This document shows positions 15,465 through 23,926 of a stretch of DNA of 64,000 nt, piece by piece. The DNA comes from Oscillatoria sp. SIO1A7. GTDB taxonomy: Bacteria; Cyanobacteriota; Cyanobacteriia; Cyanobacteriales; Laspinemataceae. Numbering within the stretch: position 1 is the first letter of the stretch; each line of letters starts with the position of its first letter. Made by a program: the position numbers and the translations under genes. The stretch is taken from NCBI GenBank assembly GCA_010672965.1, contig JAAHFN010000002.1, forward strand, positions 62,001 to 126,000, in the 5' to 3' direction. The notes beneath the pieces are model-generated. The model was not told the DNA's origin, ran no database searches, and saw only the letters and a program-made list of their open reading frames with translations.

Positions 15465-16919
15465 TCATAGGAGCCTATCGCTAGATTCTTCTTCGAGTTC
15501 CGTTAATTTGAAGGTGACTCCGACGAACAACCAATAATAGACTGCGATCGGATTTATATCCAAAGGATAATAGTAGGTGTTGTAGCTAATCAGGAAAATA
15601 AAAATCCAAAAACAAAGCCCGTAGCCCCGCAGGCTTTTATCCCGTAGCGATCGCCATGCTTTAAAAGTCAGTACGGTTAAAGTCGTTACCAATCCTAAAA
15701 ATGCCAAAACTCCGAGCGGTCCTATTTCAACAAGCAATTTTGGATAGTAGGTCTCTATTAATATAGTGTCCCCAAAAATGCGAGCCGAGTTGGTGGCGCG
15801 ACCCAATCCCAGCCCTAGCAAGCCTATATTTTCCCTAATCGCAAAACCAAATTCACGCAGAATAAAATCCCGTGCGGCATTCCAAAGAGGTATAAAACTA
15901 TCTAGCCGCTCCTTAAGCATACCCGGATAAAGCGCGCCAAACATTACTATAATCGACGCGAATCCAACTTCAATCCAAATGGCGCGCTTGCGATTGACAA
16001 GTAGTAGCAGCAATAAAAGCGTGACTGTAGGCACGAAAGCCGTAGCAATTCCTCGACCGGAGACAACGGTTGCCAGCCAAAGGGATGCGATCGCAAACCA
16101 ACTAACTGCCCGCCAAGGCTTGGAAGGATCGTTCAAGGCAGAGGCTAAAGTAAAAAAAGCATTAGCTATCAAAAACCAGCTCCACTGCCAATGGGCTACA
16201 AAAGTACCGGGCAAACGAATCATATTCTGGGAGGGGCTGAAGACAAGAGAGCCGCCGACCAAACATTTATAATCTAGGGTCGCTCTAAACAAATCTTCTC
16301 CCGAGAGATGGTCGGTGCCCGCGCAAATTCCTATTGATAAAAACAAATACTGAAGCAGACCCAGCCCGCAGCAGATTAGGGCAAGAACCACATGGAGGCG
16401 GGTTAGGAAAAAAAACTCCTGCTTGCTGCGGATAAGGTAATGGGCGCAAAGAATCAGGGGAATGTAGCCCAAAAGAGTTTTTAAGCCGACAATTCCCATC
16501 AAAAAGTTGCTACCTGTCTGAAATACTAGCTGGTCGTAGCCATTTACCGCCAGAAAAGTCAGCAAACAAAATCCTAGCAATAGCCATAGAGGCAGGATTA
16601 AGGGTCTGGCAATGGGAATAGGCAGATTTTGCTGGCGATAAGATTGGAATATAGCAACCAGAGCTGGTATGTAGAGCAAATGAAATAAAATATCGCCGTT
16701 GCCAACCCAGTAATTGACAGTTCCGCCGAAGGGCATATAAATGAGAAACGCCCACAATGCCCCTCGGGGATATTTGTAGGATAGCCCAGCACAGACTGCG
16801 GCAATACTGGCAGCCAAAGCAAGGTTAAATTCGAGGCCGAAGAAGAGCAATATACCCAGAAGCACTAGAGCTGTCGCCCCAATTTGGGTGGGAGTTTTCA
16901 TCCATTCTGGAATTTTCAT
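15465..16919 (-). CDS. Polytopic O-antigen ligase/Wzy-like membrane protein
   Basis: About 484 residues with at least ten hydrophobic segments and a large loop after mid-protein (LPGTFVAHWQWS, RENIGLLGLGLGRATNS, IETYYPKLLVEIG). This matches the O-antigen ligase/polysaccharide polymerase superfamily of the inner membrane, which joins or polymerises lipid-linked glycans. The GLGLGRATN and LLVEIGPLG stretches resemble cyanobacterial hormogonium-polysaccharide (HpsL-type) proteins, but I cannot separate that subgroup from general Wzy proteins by eye. No glycosyltransferase genes are nearby. Confidence 0.75.
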   Translation of the reverse strand: MKIPEWMKTPTQIGATALVLLGILLFFGLEFNLALAASIAAVCAGLSYKYPRGALWAFLIYMPFGGTVNYWVGNGDILFHLLYIPALVAIFQSYRQQNLPIPIARPLILPLWLLLGFCLLTFLAVNGYDQLVFQTGSNFLMGIVGLKTLLGYIPLILCAHYLIRSKQEFFFLTRLHVVLALICCGLGLLQYLFLSIGICAGTDHLSGEDLFRATLDYKCLVGGSLVFSPSQNMIRLPGTFVAHWQWSWFLIANAFFTLASALNDPSKPWRAVSWFAIASLWLATVVSGRGIATAFVPTVTLLLLLLLVNRKRAIWIEVGFASIIVMFGALYPGMLKERLDSFIPLWNAARDFILREFGFAIRENIGLLGLGLGRATNSARIFGDTILIETYYPKLLVEIGPLGVLAFLGLVTTLTVLTFKAWRSLRDKSLRGYGLCFWIFIFLISYNTYYYPLDINPIAVYYWLFVGVTFKLTELEEESSDRLL

Positions 16920-17043
16920 TATCTACTGTCTTGGTTGTTTCGGGATTTACCAATTAATCTTTTCCCTACTCTCTTAGCTTTTTAGAGATTTCCAAATTGA
17001 TATCCTTCCCTTGTTTCGCACCCCAGACAGGCTTCCTAAAAAT

Positions 17044-17664
17044 CTAATTTGACCCCAATTGCAAAACCTGCGCTGCTGTCAGATCGGACTCTTGACCCAA
17101 TTGAGACAATAAAGGAGAAGCGATCGCTGCATCCCCAACAAATACTGCTTCTTCATAAAGTCCTGCCACCAGAGTCAATACGGTAATTTGTTGCTGGATG
17201 GAGTCAACTATCCAATATTCGGGTATTCCTCGCGCTTGGTATTGGGAGCGTTTGTCGCTATAATCTCGTTCTTCGTTTTGGCGTCCGGGACTTACGACCT
17301 CTACCACCAATTGCGGCGAAGGCATATCCAGCATCACGATGGAACGACTTGCTCCCTCCATTGCTTGCGCTAATTCCTCTGTCAGCACCATGAAATCGGG
17401 AACTCGCACTGACGGTCGCCTTCCCTGGGTTGCCACCTCTGTTTTCATCGTCAACCGAGAAAAGGAAATTTCCAGTTGCAGAAAATAGGCAAACAAAAAA
17501 CAAGCAATACGTCGATTTACCTCGCTCTCGCTTGGCATAAATAGCAACCTCCCATCCTCTAGCTCGTAACGAGCATCCGTACCGTCATCATAATTTAGAA
17601 ACTCCTCCAAAGACATTATTTCAGAGGCAGTGTTTGCCTCTTGTTGGATAACTGCATTTGTCAT
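17044..17664 (-). CDS. Uma2 family (DUF820) putative endonuclease
   Basis: The sequence shows the Uma2 pattern: an N-terminal EEFL...ARYELEDGRL motif, then RVPDFMVL, LVVEVVSPG, and K-RSQYQARGIPEYWIVD, which make up the PD-(D/E)XK-like core with D-E-x-V. These proteins are abundant in cyanobacteria. The cellular role is unsettled. The start is placed at 17664 because GGGAGGA lies six bases before that ATG. A seven-codon longer frame has no such site. A second member of the family is at 47865. Confidence 0.9.
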   Translation of the reverse strand: MTNAVIQQEANTASEIMSLEEFLNYDDGTDARYELEDGRLLFMPSESEVNRRIACFLFAYFLQLEISFSRLTMKTEVATQGRRPSVRVPDFMVLTEELAQAMEGASRSIVMLDMPSPQLVVEVVSPGRQNEERDYSDKRSQYQARGIPEYWIVDSIQQQITVLTLVAGLYEEAVFVGDAAIASPLLSQLGQESDLTAAQVLQLGSN

Positions 17665-17689
17665 GGCTGTCCTCCCATATGGCAAGTTT

Positions 17690-18000
17690 GCCTATACAGC
17701 AATTGAAATCGCGATATCTGAGAAATCCGGTTTGTTAAATTATATAGTAGTAAGCTATTAGCTGTCACTGCTCAGCAGTCAGCTAAAGTCCTGCCATATA
17801 AGCAGAGGGGCAGAGCAGGCAGAGAGGCAGAGGGGCAGAGCAGGCAGAGGGGCAGAGAGGCAGAGGAGGCAGAGGAGGCGACCAAGTTCCCCTCTTGGGA
17901 GGGGTTAGGGGTAGGTAAGACTTGCAGAACCCACCCCAACCCCTCCCAAGAGGGGGATCGGAAGTAATGTTCGCATTAGGTATCTTTAGGATCGGGAATA
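17690..18000. repeat. Intergenic repeats between Uma2 and argJ
   Basis: A degenerate family D end (ATATAGTAGTAAGC at 17741) is followed by GGCAGAG tandem repeats (17798-17880) and a CCCCTCTTGGGAGGGG hairpin pair at 17889-17954. No gene is supported. Confidence 0.7.
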
Positions 18001-18002
18001 AC

Positions 18003-19244
18003 CTATGTCGTGTACTCGGCATTAATCCGTACATAGTCATAACTGAGGTCGCAGCCCCAAGCGATGCCAGAACCGGAGCCATTGCCAATACCGACCGAGA
18101 TTAAAACGGTATCGTCTTTTAAATAGGTACTGGCAGCAGCTTGTTTCATATATTCGCTAGCTGCAGCACGGTCAAACTCCAGAGGTTGACCGTTTTCCAT
18201 CAATAAGAAATCTCCCAACTGAATGCGCAAGTTATTTTGGTCGAAGAGAACTCCAGCCCGTCCGGCAGCTCCGGCAATACGACCCCAGTTAGGGTCGCGA
18301 CCAAAGATAGCCGACTTCACTAGAGAAGAACCGACAATGGTTTTAGCAATCTGGCGGGCATCTTTGTCGCTCGCCGCGCCGCTGACCTGACATTCAAGCA
18401 AACAGGTTGCCCCTTCGCCATCGCGGGCGATCGCTTTGGCCAAATGCTGACAGACCGCCGTCAGCATGCCTTCCAACTTTTCTGCCGCCGGACCCATTTC
18501 CGTAATTGCTGGCGTTCGGGATTGACCGTTAGCCAGAGCAATCAGAGCATCGTTGGTACTGGTATCCCCATCCACGGTTATTTGGTTAAAGCTGCGATCT
18601 GCTGCCCGCTTCAGCATTTCCTGCCAAAGGCTAGAAGAGACCATCGCATCGCAGGTGACAAAAGCCAGCATGGTTGCCATATTCGGGTGTATCATGCCCG
18701 AGCCTTTAGAAATGCCGCCTATTCGTACCGGCCGGCCGTCAATAGTTGTTTCTAGGGCTATCGATTTTGTGACTAAATCTGTAGTAACGATCGCCTTAGC
18801 CGCATCATCGGACCCATTTTGCGAAGCAGCGGCTACCAACTTGGGAATACCAGGCCGCAGTTTATCCATGACAATCTGTTGGCCGATGACGCCGGTGGAG
18901 GCCAGAAGCACTGAGTTCGGGTCGATACCGGTAGCTTCCCCTAACAGTCGGGCACTTTCCACAGCATTGGCCCAACCTTGTTCCCCAGTTCCGGCATTGG
19001 CTTGACCTGCATTGCAGAGAATAGCGCGGGCGCTCGCCTTTGCTTCGAGCCGTTCCCGACAATAGTCAACGCAAGCGGCTCGCACGACAGAGGTAGTGAA
19101 TACTCCCGCTGCGATCGCCTCTACTTCCGACCAAATCAATGCTAAATCCGGCGCTCCCGAAGGCTTCAGTCCCGCTGCAATCCCTGCGGCCTTATATCCC
19201 AAAGGGGCAGTTAACCCACCGGGAATAACCTGCCAATCTGTCAT
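18003..19244 (-). CDS. argJ: Bifunctional glutamate N-acetyltransferase/ornithine acetyltransferase
   Basis: ArgJ transfers acetyl groups from N-acetylornithine to glutamate (and can use acetyl-CoA) in arginine synthesis, in the cytosol. The self-cleavage site is visible as HPNMA-TMLAF with the nucleophile T191, preceded by GGISKGSGM. The N-terminal PGGLTAPLGYKAAGIAAGLK and the later DGDTSTNDA are family hallmarks. I chose ATG at 19244, giving 413 residues, the usual length, with GGAGCAAAG just upstream. The longer open frame to 19388 runs into a family D repeat and is unlikely to be translated. Confidence 0.95.
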   Translation of the reverse strand: MTDWQVIPGGLTAPLGYKAAGIAAGLKPSGAPDLALIWSEVEAIAAGVFTTSVVRAACVDYCRERLEAKASARAILCNAGQANAGTGEQGWANAVESARLLGEATGIDPNSVLLASTGVIGQQIVMDKLRPGIPKLVAAASQNGSDDAAKAIVTTDLVTKSIALETTIDGRPVRIGGISKGSGMIHPNMATMLAFVTCDAMVSSSLWQEMLKRAADRSFNQITVDGDTSTNDALIALANGQSRTPAITEMGPAAEKLEGMLTAVCQHLAKAIARDGEGATCLLECQVSGAASDKDARQIAKTIVGSSLVKSAIFGRDPNWGRIAGAAGRAGVLFDQNNLRIQLGDFLLMENGQPLEFDRAAASEYMKQAAASTYLKDDTVLISVGIGNGSGSGIAWGCDLSYDYVRINAEYTT

Positions 19245-19286
19245 CTTTGCTCCTTTTTTGTCCTTAATATTTGTTGAAACGCGATT

Positions 19287-19425
19287 ATATAGCAGTAAGC
19301 AGTCAGCTTTTAGCTCCACGGCGCGCAGGCTGCGCTCTTGTGCAGTCAGGCGATCGGCATAAGCATTGCTGGAGCGTAGCTTTGGCAAACTTTCAGTGCC
19401 CTAGTCTTACTGCGTAGTGCTATAT
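19287..19425. mobile_element. Family D inverted-repeat element, copy 2
   Basis: Ends ATATAGCAGTAAGCAGTCAG and CTTACTGCGTAGTGCTATAT. It lies about 40 bp upstream of the argJ start, so it may form part of the argJ leader or promoter region. Confidence 0.7.
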
Positions 19426-20018
19426 CCTACAGCTATTCACAATCTTAGCTTTGACAGGCCAGTAGCTTTACACTGTCTATTTTTAGAATTATTGGTATTG
19501 CACTACCGACCTTGGGAGCGGACAGTCACAAAGCGCTCATGTGTGCGTATGACAGGACTTTAGCTGACTACTGATAGCTAATGACTGATAGCTGATAGCA
19601 TTTAATATGCAATAAGACGATTTGACAAAAATGAAAATAAGAAAGGGGGGAGCCATTGAAAGGACTCCCCCCTGCCATCAGGGTGCATCTAGATATAGCA
19701 ATATATCGCGTTTGACAAGAGGTATTGCACCCCTTATTTAAAGATTTGGTAAAGATTGGAAAATGGGGCGTTGGGCATAGGGCATTGGGCATAGGGCATG
19801 GGGCATTGGAAGAGGCAGGGGGGCAGGGGGACATGGGGACATGGGGACATGGGGCATTGGGAAAGTGAATAGTGAATAGTGAATAGTTAATAGTGATAAT
19901 TGGCTTTCTTAACTTTTCACTCTTGACTCTTGACTCTTGACTCTTGACTCTTGACTCTTGACTCTTGACTCCTCCCAATGCCCAATGCCCAATGCCCAAT
20001 GCCCCATGCCCAATGCCC
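19426..20018. other. Intergenic repeats and terminator between argJ and gatB
   Basis: A putative terminator (listed separately) is accompanied by GGGCATT/GGGGACAT tandem repeats at 19765-19860, a TTGACTC heptamer array at 19925-19970 and CCCAATG arrays at 19975-20020 that abut the gatB stop codon. No gene is supported. Confidence 0.65.
19623..19673 (-). terminator. Rho-independent-type terminator downstream of gatB
   Basis: Read on the minus strand, a stem AGGGGGGAG / CTCCCCCCT with a 12-base loop is followed by TTCTTATTTTCATTTTT. It lies about 345 bases beyond the gatB stop and before argJ, so it probably separates the two transcripts. Confidence 0.7.
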
Positions 20019-21512
20019 TTATGCATTCAGTTTTTGGTTGAGCAATTTATTGGTGAGCTTGGGGTCTGCCCTACCGCTGGTCTTTTTCATTACTTGACCG
20101 ACAAAAAAGCCCAGGAGCTTTTTCTTGCCAGAGCGATATTTTTCCAGCTCTTTGGGATGGGCCGCCACTACTTCATCAATAATTTTTTCCAGTTCTCCGG
20201 TGTCGGAGATTTGGACCAAGCCCTTACGCTCTACTAATTCCTTGGGAGAGCCGCCGGAGGCGAGCAGTTCCGGCAAAATCTCCTTGGCAATTTTACCGCT
20301 GATAGTGCCAGCATCAATCAGAGCAATGAGTTCGGCCAGATTGGAGGACTTTAAGGGGATATCGGCAATGCTGAGTTTTTCGTTTTTCAGATAAGCAGTG
20401 ATATCGCCCATAATCCAGTTGGCCGCTTGCTTGGCATCGGCTCCGGCGGCAATGGTTGCTTCAAAATATTCTGCAGTGGAGCGATCGTCGGTAATAACCC
20501 TGGCGTCGTAGGCAGACAGACCGATTTCGTTTTCATAGCGATCGCGTTTCCCAGCCGGGAGTTCGGGCAATTCCGACTTCCAGCCATCAAGCTGGCTGGA
20601 GGAGACTTGGATGGGTCCTAAATCCGGTTCTGGGAAATAGCGGTAATCGCTCGACCCCTCCTTAACGCGCATGCTAATCGTGCGTTGGCCCCCTTCTTCC
20701 CAGAGACGGGTTTCCTGGATGATGGGCTCGCCATTTTCTAGAGCTTCGATTTGACGAGCAATTTCATAGTCTATAGCCCGCTGGATGGCATTAAAGGAGT
20801 TCATATTTTTAATCTCGACTTTAACGCCAAACTCTTTTTGCTCGACGGGTCGGACGGAGATATTGACATCGCAGCGCAGGGAGCCCTCTTGCATATTGCC
20901 ATCGCTGACATCGAGATAGCGCACAATTCTGCGGAGTTCTTCGGCATACTCGGCGGCTTCTGCTCCAGAGCGCAGATCCGGTTCGGAGACAATTTCGATT
21001 AGGGCAATGCCAGTACGGTTAAAATCGACTAGGGATTGGCTGGAACCGGAGAGGCGATCGCTCCCTACATGGACCAGCTTTCCGGCATCCTCTTCCATGT
21101 GCAACCGCGTAATGCCAATTTTCTTGCGTGTTGGCTCGCTACCCTCTTCCAATAGTTGTATTTCCAGCCAGCCATGTTCGGCGATCGGCAGGTCGTACTG
21201 GGAGATTTGATAATTTTTTGGCAAGTCGGGGTAAAAATATTGCTTGCGGTCGAATTTACTGTACTGGGCAATCTGACAATTGAGCGCCAACCCAGCTTTG
21301 ACTGCATATTCCAGGACTTTCTCGTTTAATACGGGCAAGGTTCCGGGCAATCCCATACAGACGGCAGAGATATTCGTGTTGGGAGGGGCGCCAAATTCTG
21401 TGGAACTCCCACAAAATATCTTGCTTTTGGTCTTGAGCTGACAGTGAGTTTCAAGACCAATAATCGCTTCGTATTTGGTTTTTTGCGGAGCTGCTGCGAT
21501 CGTAGGTGACAT
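20019..21512 (-). CDS. gatB: Asp-tRNA(Asn)/Glu-tRNA(Gln) amidotransferase subunit B
   Basis: GatB of the GatCAB complex binds mischarged tRNA and activates its carboxyl group for amidation, making Gln-tRNA(Gln) and Asn-tRNA(Asn). The start is [13 protein letters not shown], followed by the CxGLPG-like [32 protein letters not shown], then LHMEEDAGK and [12 protein letters not shown]. All are GatB signatures. The C-terminal helical and YqeY-like tail ([17 protein letters not shown]) is complete. Length 497 is typical. The neighbours argJ and the coiled-coil gene are unrelated, as is usual for gatB. Confidence 0.97.
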   Translation of the reverse strand: MSPTIAAAPQKTKYEAIIGLETHCQLKTKSKIFCGSSTEFGAPPNTNISAVCMGLPGTLPVLNEKVLEYAVKAGLALNCQIAQYSKFDRKQYFYPDLPKNYQISQYDLPIAEHGWLEIQLLEEGSEPTRKKIGITRLHMEEDAGKLVHVGSDRLSGSSQSLVDFNRTGIALIEIVSEPDLRSGAEAAEYAEELRRIVRYLDVSDGNMQEGSLRCDVNISVRPVEQKEFGVKVEIKNMNSFNAIQRAIDYEIARQIEALENGEPIIQETRLWEEGGQRTISMRVKEGSSDYRYFPEPDLGPIQVSSSQLDGWKSELPELPAGKRDRYENEIGLSAYDARVITDDRSTAEYFEATIAAGADAKQAANWIMGDITAYLKNEKLSIADIPLKSSNLAELIALIDAGTISGKIAKEILPELLASGGSPKELVERKGLVQISDTGELEKIIDEVVAAHPKELEKYRSGKKKLLGFFVGQVMKKTSGRADPKLTNKLLNQKLNA

Positions 21513-22392
21513 ATTGAGCGATTCGGGACAATTCGCTCCTATTTTAGCTTTGTCTAGTCCCTACGTTCCCGCAAGGCCAAAATCTGCACCCGGGCAAGGG
21601 TGCTTTTATTTTGGCGGTCTTACATTCTCTTATATAGCAGTAAGCTATCATGCGATTCTCCTGCGGAGACGCTCTTGCAACGGCAGTCAGCAGTCAGCAA
21701 AAGTCCTGCAATCATTGCAATAGAGCGTTTGTAACTGTCCTAACCTTAACCGGTAGTGCTATATATTGGCAAAACCGCTATCTCCCACGAACGCTTCTTT
21801 TTCGCTTTAACAGATTGCCAACAGAATATAAATTCTAATAATGGTGTTCTCGATCGCGATCGCTCTTGGGAAATCTGGATTAAATCCTAAGATAGGATAT
21901 GATGGGAGTTAAAAAGATTCTGTAGTAATCGCGGTCCCATAGGCGATCGGCTCGCCAGAAGCTATAAGCAGCAATTTTTTGTTAGCGGATGCAGTATTGT
22001 TGGCGGGCTGAGGCGATAGGCAAATTAAGGATACCCACTCCCTTGCGCTCTCTAGGAAGAGAAAAGCTTTTGTACGGTTTATAGAGCCAATCGGACTTAT
22101 GCCAATATCTTCCTAGGGGCGTGTCAAGCCAGTTTAGATGGGTAGCAACTATCCAAGATAATCGTTAACGAATAAAAGTTCCTAATTTGAAGTCTTTCAA
22201 TTCATCCTTGACAGACTGCTAGATTGTGGCTCCAACCCAAACATATAGCAAAGCTCCTTGTTATGCAGAGGGCCAAAAAAAGGTATGAGAGCGATCCGTT
22301 TCGGCAATAGAAAGCAGAACGGGAAGATGGCAGTGTAATCTAGGATAGGTTTTGCGATCGCAAAAGTTAGATAAAAAGGATAAGTAATAAGG
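21513..22392. other. Divergent intergenic region upstream of gatB and the coiled-coil gene
   Basis: It contains a family D element (21631-21765) and GCGATCGC octamers near 21855. The remainder shows no protein-like frame, and it probably holds the promoters of both divergent genes, but no clear -35/-10 pair stood out. Confidence 0.5.
21631..21765. mobile_element. Family D inverted-repeat element, copy 3
   Basis: Ends TATATAGCAGTAAGCTATCA and GGTAGTGCTATATA. The interior differs from copies 1 and 4 but keeps AACTGTCCTAAC near the right end. Confidence 0.7.
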
Positions 22393-23001
22393 ATGGCCGA
22401 CATCAGCAAAGACCAAATGCGCGAAAGACTGGGAAATTTGGATCAAATTCGCGAAATTCTGGTAGGAGAACGAATTCGGGACTATGACGGCCGCTTTTCA
22501 AGGGTGGAGTCAGAATTAGCATCCCTGCGGCAGGAAATGCAGCGGCGGATTGAAGAATTGAAAAACGTTCTCTCAGCGGATATGGATGCTGCGGTAGATT
22601 CAATTGAGAAAAAACTCAAATATCTTTCAGCTACCGCAGACGAAGAAATAGACGATATTCGCCAACAGCTAGAACGCACTGCCCAAAATAGTTCTAATAG
22701 CATTGCCGCTATCGATAGTCTGCTCAAAAGTCAAACCGGCGCTCTATCGGAGCAACTGTCTGAAACCAGGGAAGGTCTGGAAAACGATATTGATACATTA
22801 AAAAGTCAGATTCTTAAAGAATTAGACAAACGCTATGCAAATCTGGGAGAAACCAAACTATCAAGGGATCGTATGGCAGAACTTTTGTTTGAATTGTGCA
22901 TGCGAATAAAAGGAACGGATATGGTAGTAGAACAAGGAGGCAATTCAGATAACAAGAGAAGCGCAGAACTCCTGCTACCAGAGCCGCAGAACGAAAACTA
23001 G
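22393..23001 (+). CDS. Coiled-coil protein next to the OmpA/GTPase locus
   Basis: 202 residues, acidic, almost entirely predicted helix with heptads (RVESELASLRQEMQRRIEEL, IEKKLKYLSATADEEIDDI). A short globular-looking C-terminal segment (SRDRMAELLFELCMRIKG) and a disordered tail follow. There is no signal peptide or TM segment, so it is cytosolic. It is the first plus-strand gene before the OmpA-tailed protein and the GTPase, and I infer it may be a cytosolic partner or scaffold of that system. The family is not recognised by name. Confidence 0.75.
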   Translation: MADISKDQMRERLGNLDQIREILVGERIRDYDGRFSRVESELASLRQEMQRRIEELKNVLSADMDAAVDSIEKKLKYLSATADEEIDDIRQQLERTAQNSSNSIAAIDSLLKSQTGALSEQLSETREGLENDIDTLKSQILKELDKRYANLGETKLSRDRMAELLFELCMRIKGTDMVVEQGGNSDNKRSAELLLPEPQNEN

Positions 23002-23150
23002 CAGTTAAACATTGCATAGGGCATTGAGAATTGGGCATTGGGAATTGGATATTGGGAATTGGACATTCATAGCAGTCAGCGGCCTGGAGTCAGGTCGGAG
23101 GTCAGCTAGCTGACCTCTGACTGGTTGTAGCCTTTAGCTTTTAGCTTTTA

Positions 23151-23314
23151 GGTGATTTCTGGTAATAAAAGTACCTTATGGATCGGAGCTTCTGCCCCCT
23201 CTCGGGAGAGGGTTGGGGGTGGGTACTGCGACCGGGTAAGAACCCACCCCTTTTTCCCTCCTGCGGGCGGTGTGGATGGGTGGAGCGGAAGCGGTACTTT
23301 CTTTCTCAGAAGTC
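23151..23314. mobile_element. Family F inverted-repeat element, copy 1
   Basis: Ends GATTTCTGGTAATAAAAGTACC and GGTACTTTCTTTCTCAGAAG pair with each other. The interior holds the GGGAGAGGGTTGGGGGTGGG hairpin repeat. The second copy is at 51550. Confidence 0.75.
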
Positions 23315-23489
23315 TCCTTAGCTTTTAGCTGACGGCATCCAGGTAGAGCAAGTCTTTTCCCCATTACCCATAAAGCGGTCGGCTTTCAGGTAAACACAAG
23401 CGTGCTGAAAGCTGACATTTTTTTCCTCATATGCCCTTTTTCTGTATATTGATCAATCTAGGGTTATGGGAAGCGGCTTGGGGAGGATT

Positions 23490-23755
23490 TCACTTTTGTA
23501 ACCTTTGTAACCAGTAGTGCTTTGGCAAGGCTCAAATTGTGTGTGAATGTAGGTTGGGTTGAGGAACGAAACCCAACTATACAAATCGCTACGTTGGGTT
23601 TCGTTCCTCAACCCAACCTACAATTTTAATGCGGACAGTCCAGTAGTAGGTTGGGTTTCGTTTCTCAACCCAACGCGACGCTATTGTTGGGTTACTCGCA
23701 CGAGTTAGCTCCGCCAAAGTTCCTCAACCCAACCTACAAAATTGAAATGCATCCA
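23490..23755. mobile_element. Family E-like element expanded by AACCCAACCTAC hairpins
   Basis: Outer parts GGATTTCACTTTTGTAACC and AAATTGAAATGCATCC resemble family E ends. The interior has several opposed copies of GTAGGTTGGGTT and AACCCAACCTAC, as if other hairpin repeats had inserted. Confidence 0.6.
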
Positions 23756-23926
23756 GCGGCTTGTCCGTTGCAGTAGAGATATGAAGACTAATTGTTATAA
23801 AAATTAAATGTGTGAAATGCTCTCGACAGGAATCGGTCAATAAAAGGCAATAGCCTCTTAGGTATGGGGAAGGCTAGGGATAAAAGAGAGAAAAATAAAA
23901 ACGATCTTAATCGGGGAGAGTAGAAA

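Larger units (their letters stand above)
23002..23926. other. Repeat-filled gap between coiled-coil and OmpA-tailed genes
   Basis: GGGCATT/GGGAATT repeats occur near 23020-23065, followed by a TAGCTTTTAGCTTT run, a family F element and a family E-related element, both listed. There are no genes. ATG-poor sequence at 23760-23925 leads up to the next gene, with GGGGAGA before its GTG start. Confidence 0.65.

Noticed and set aside
19245-19388. Longer N-terminus for ArgJ
   Set aside because: The extension is encoded by a family D element. The start at 19244 gives the usual length and has a ribosome-binding site.
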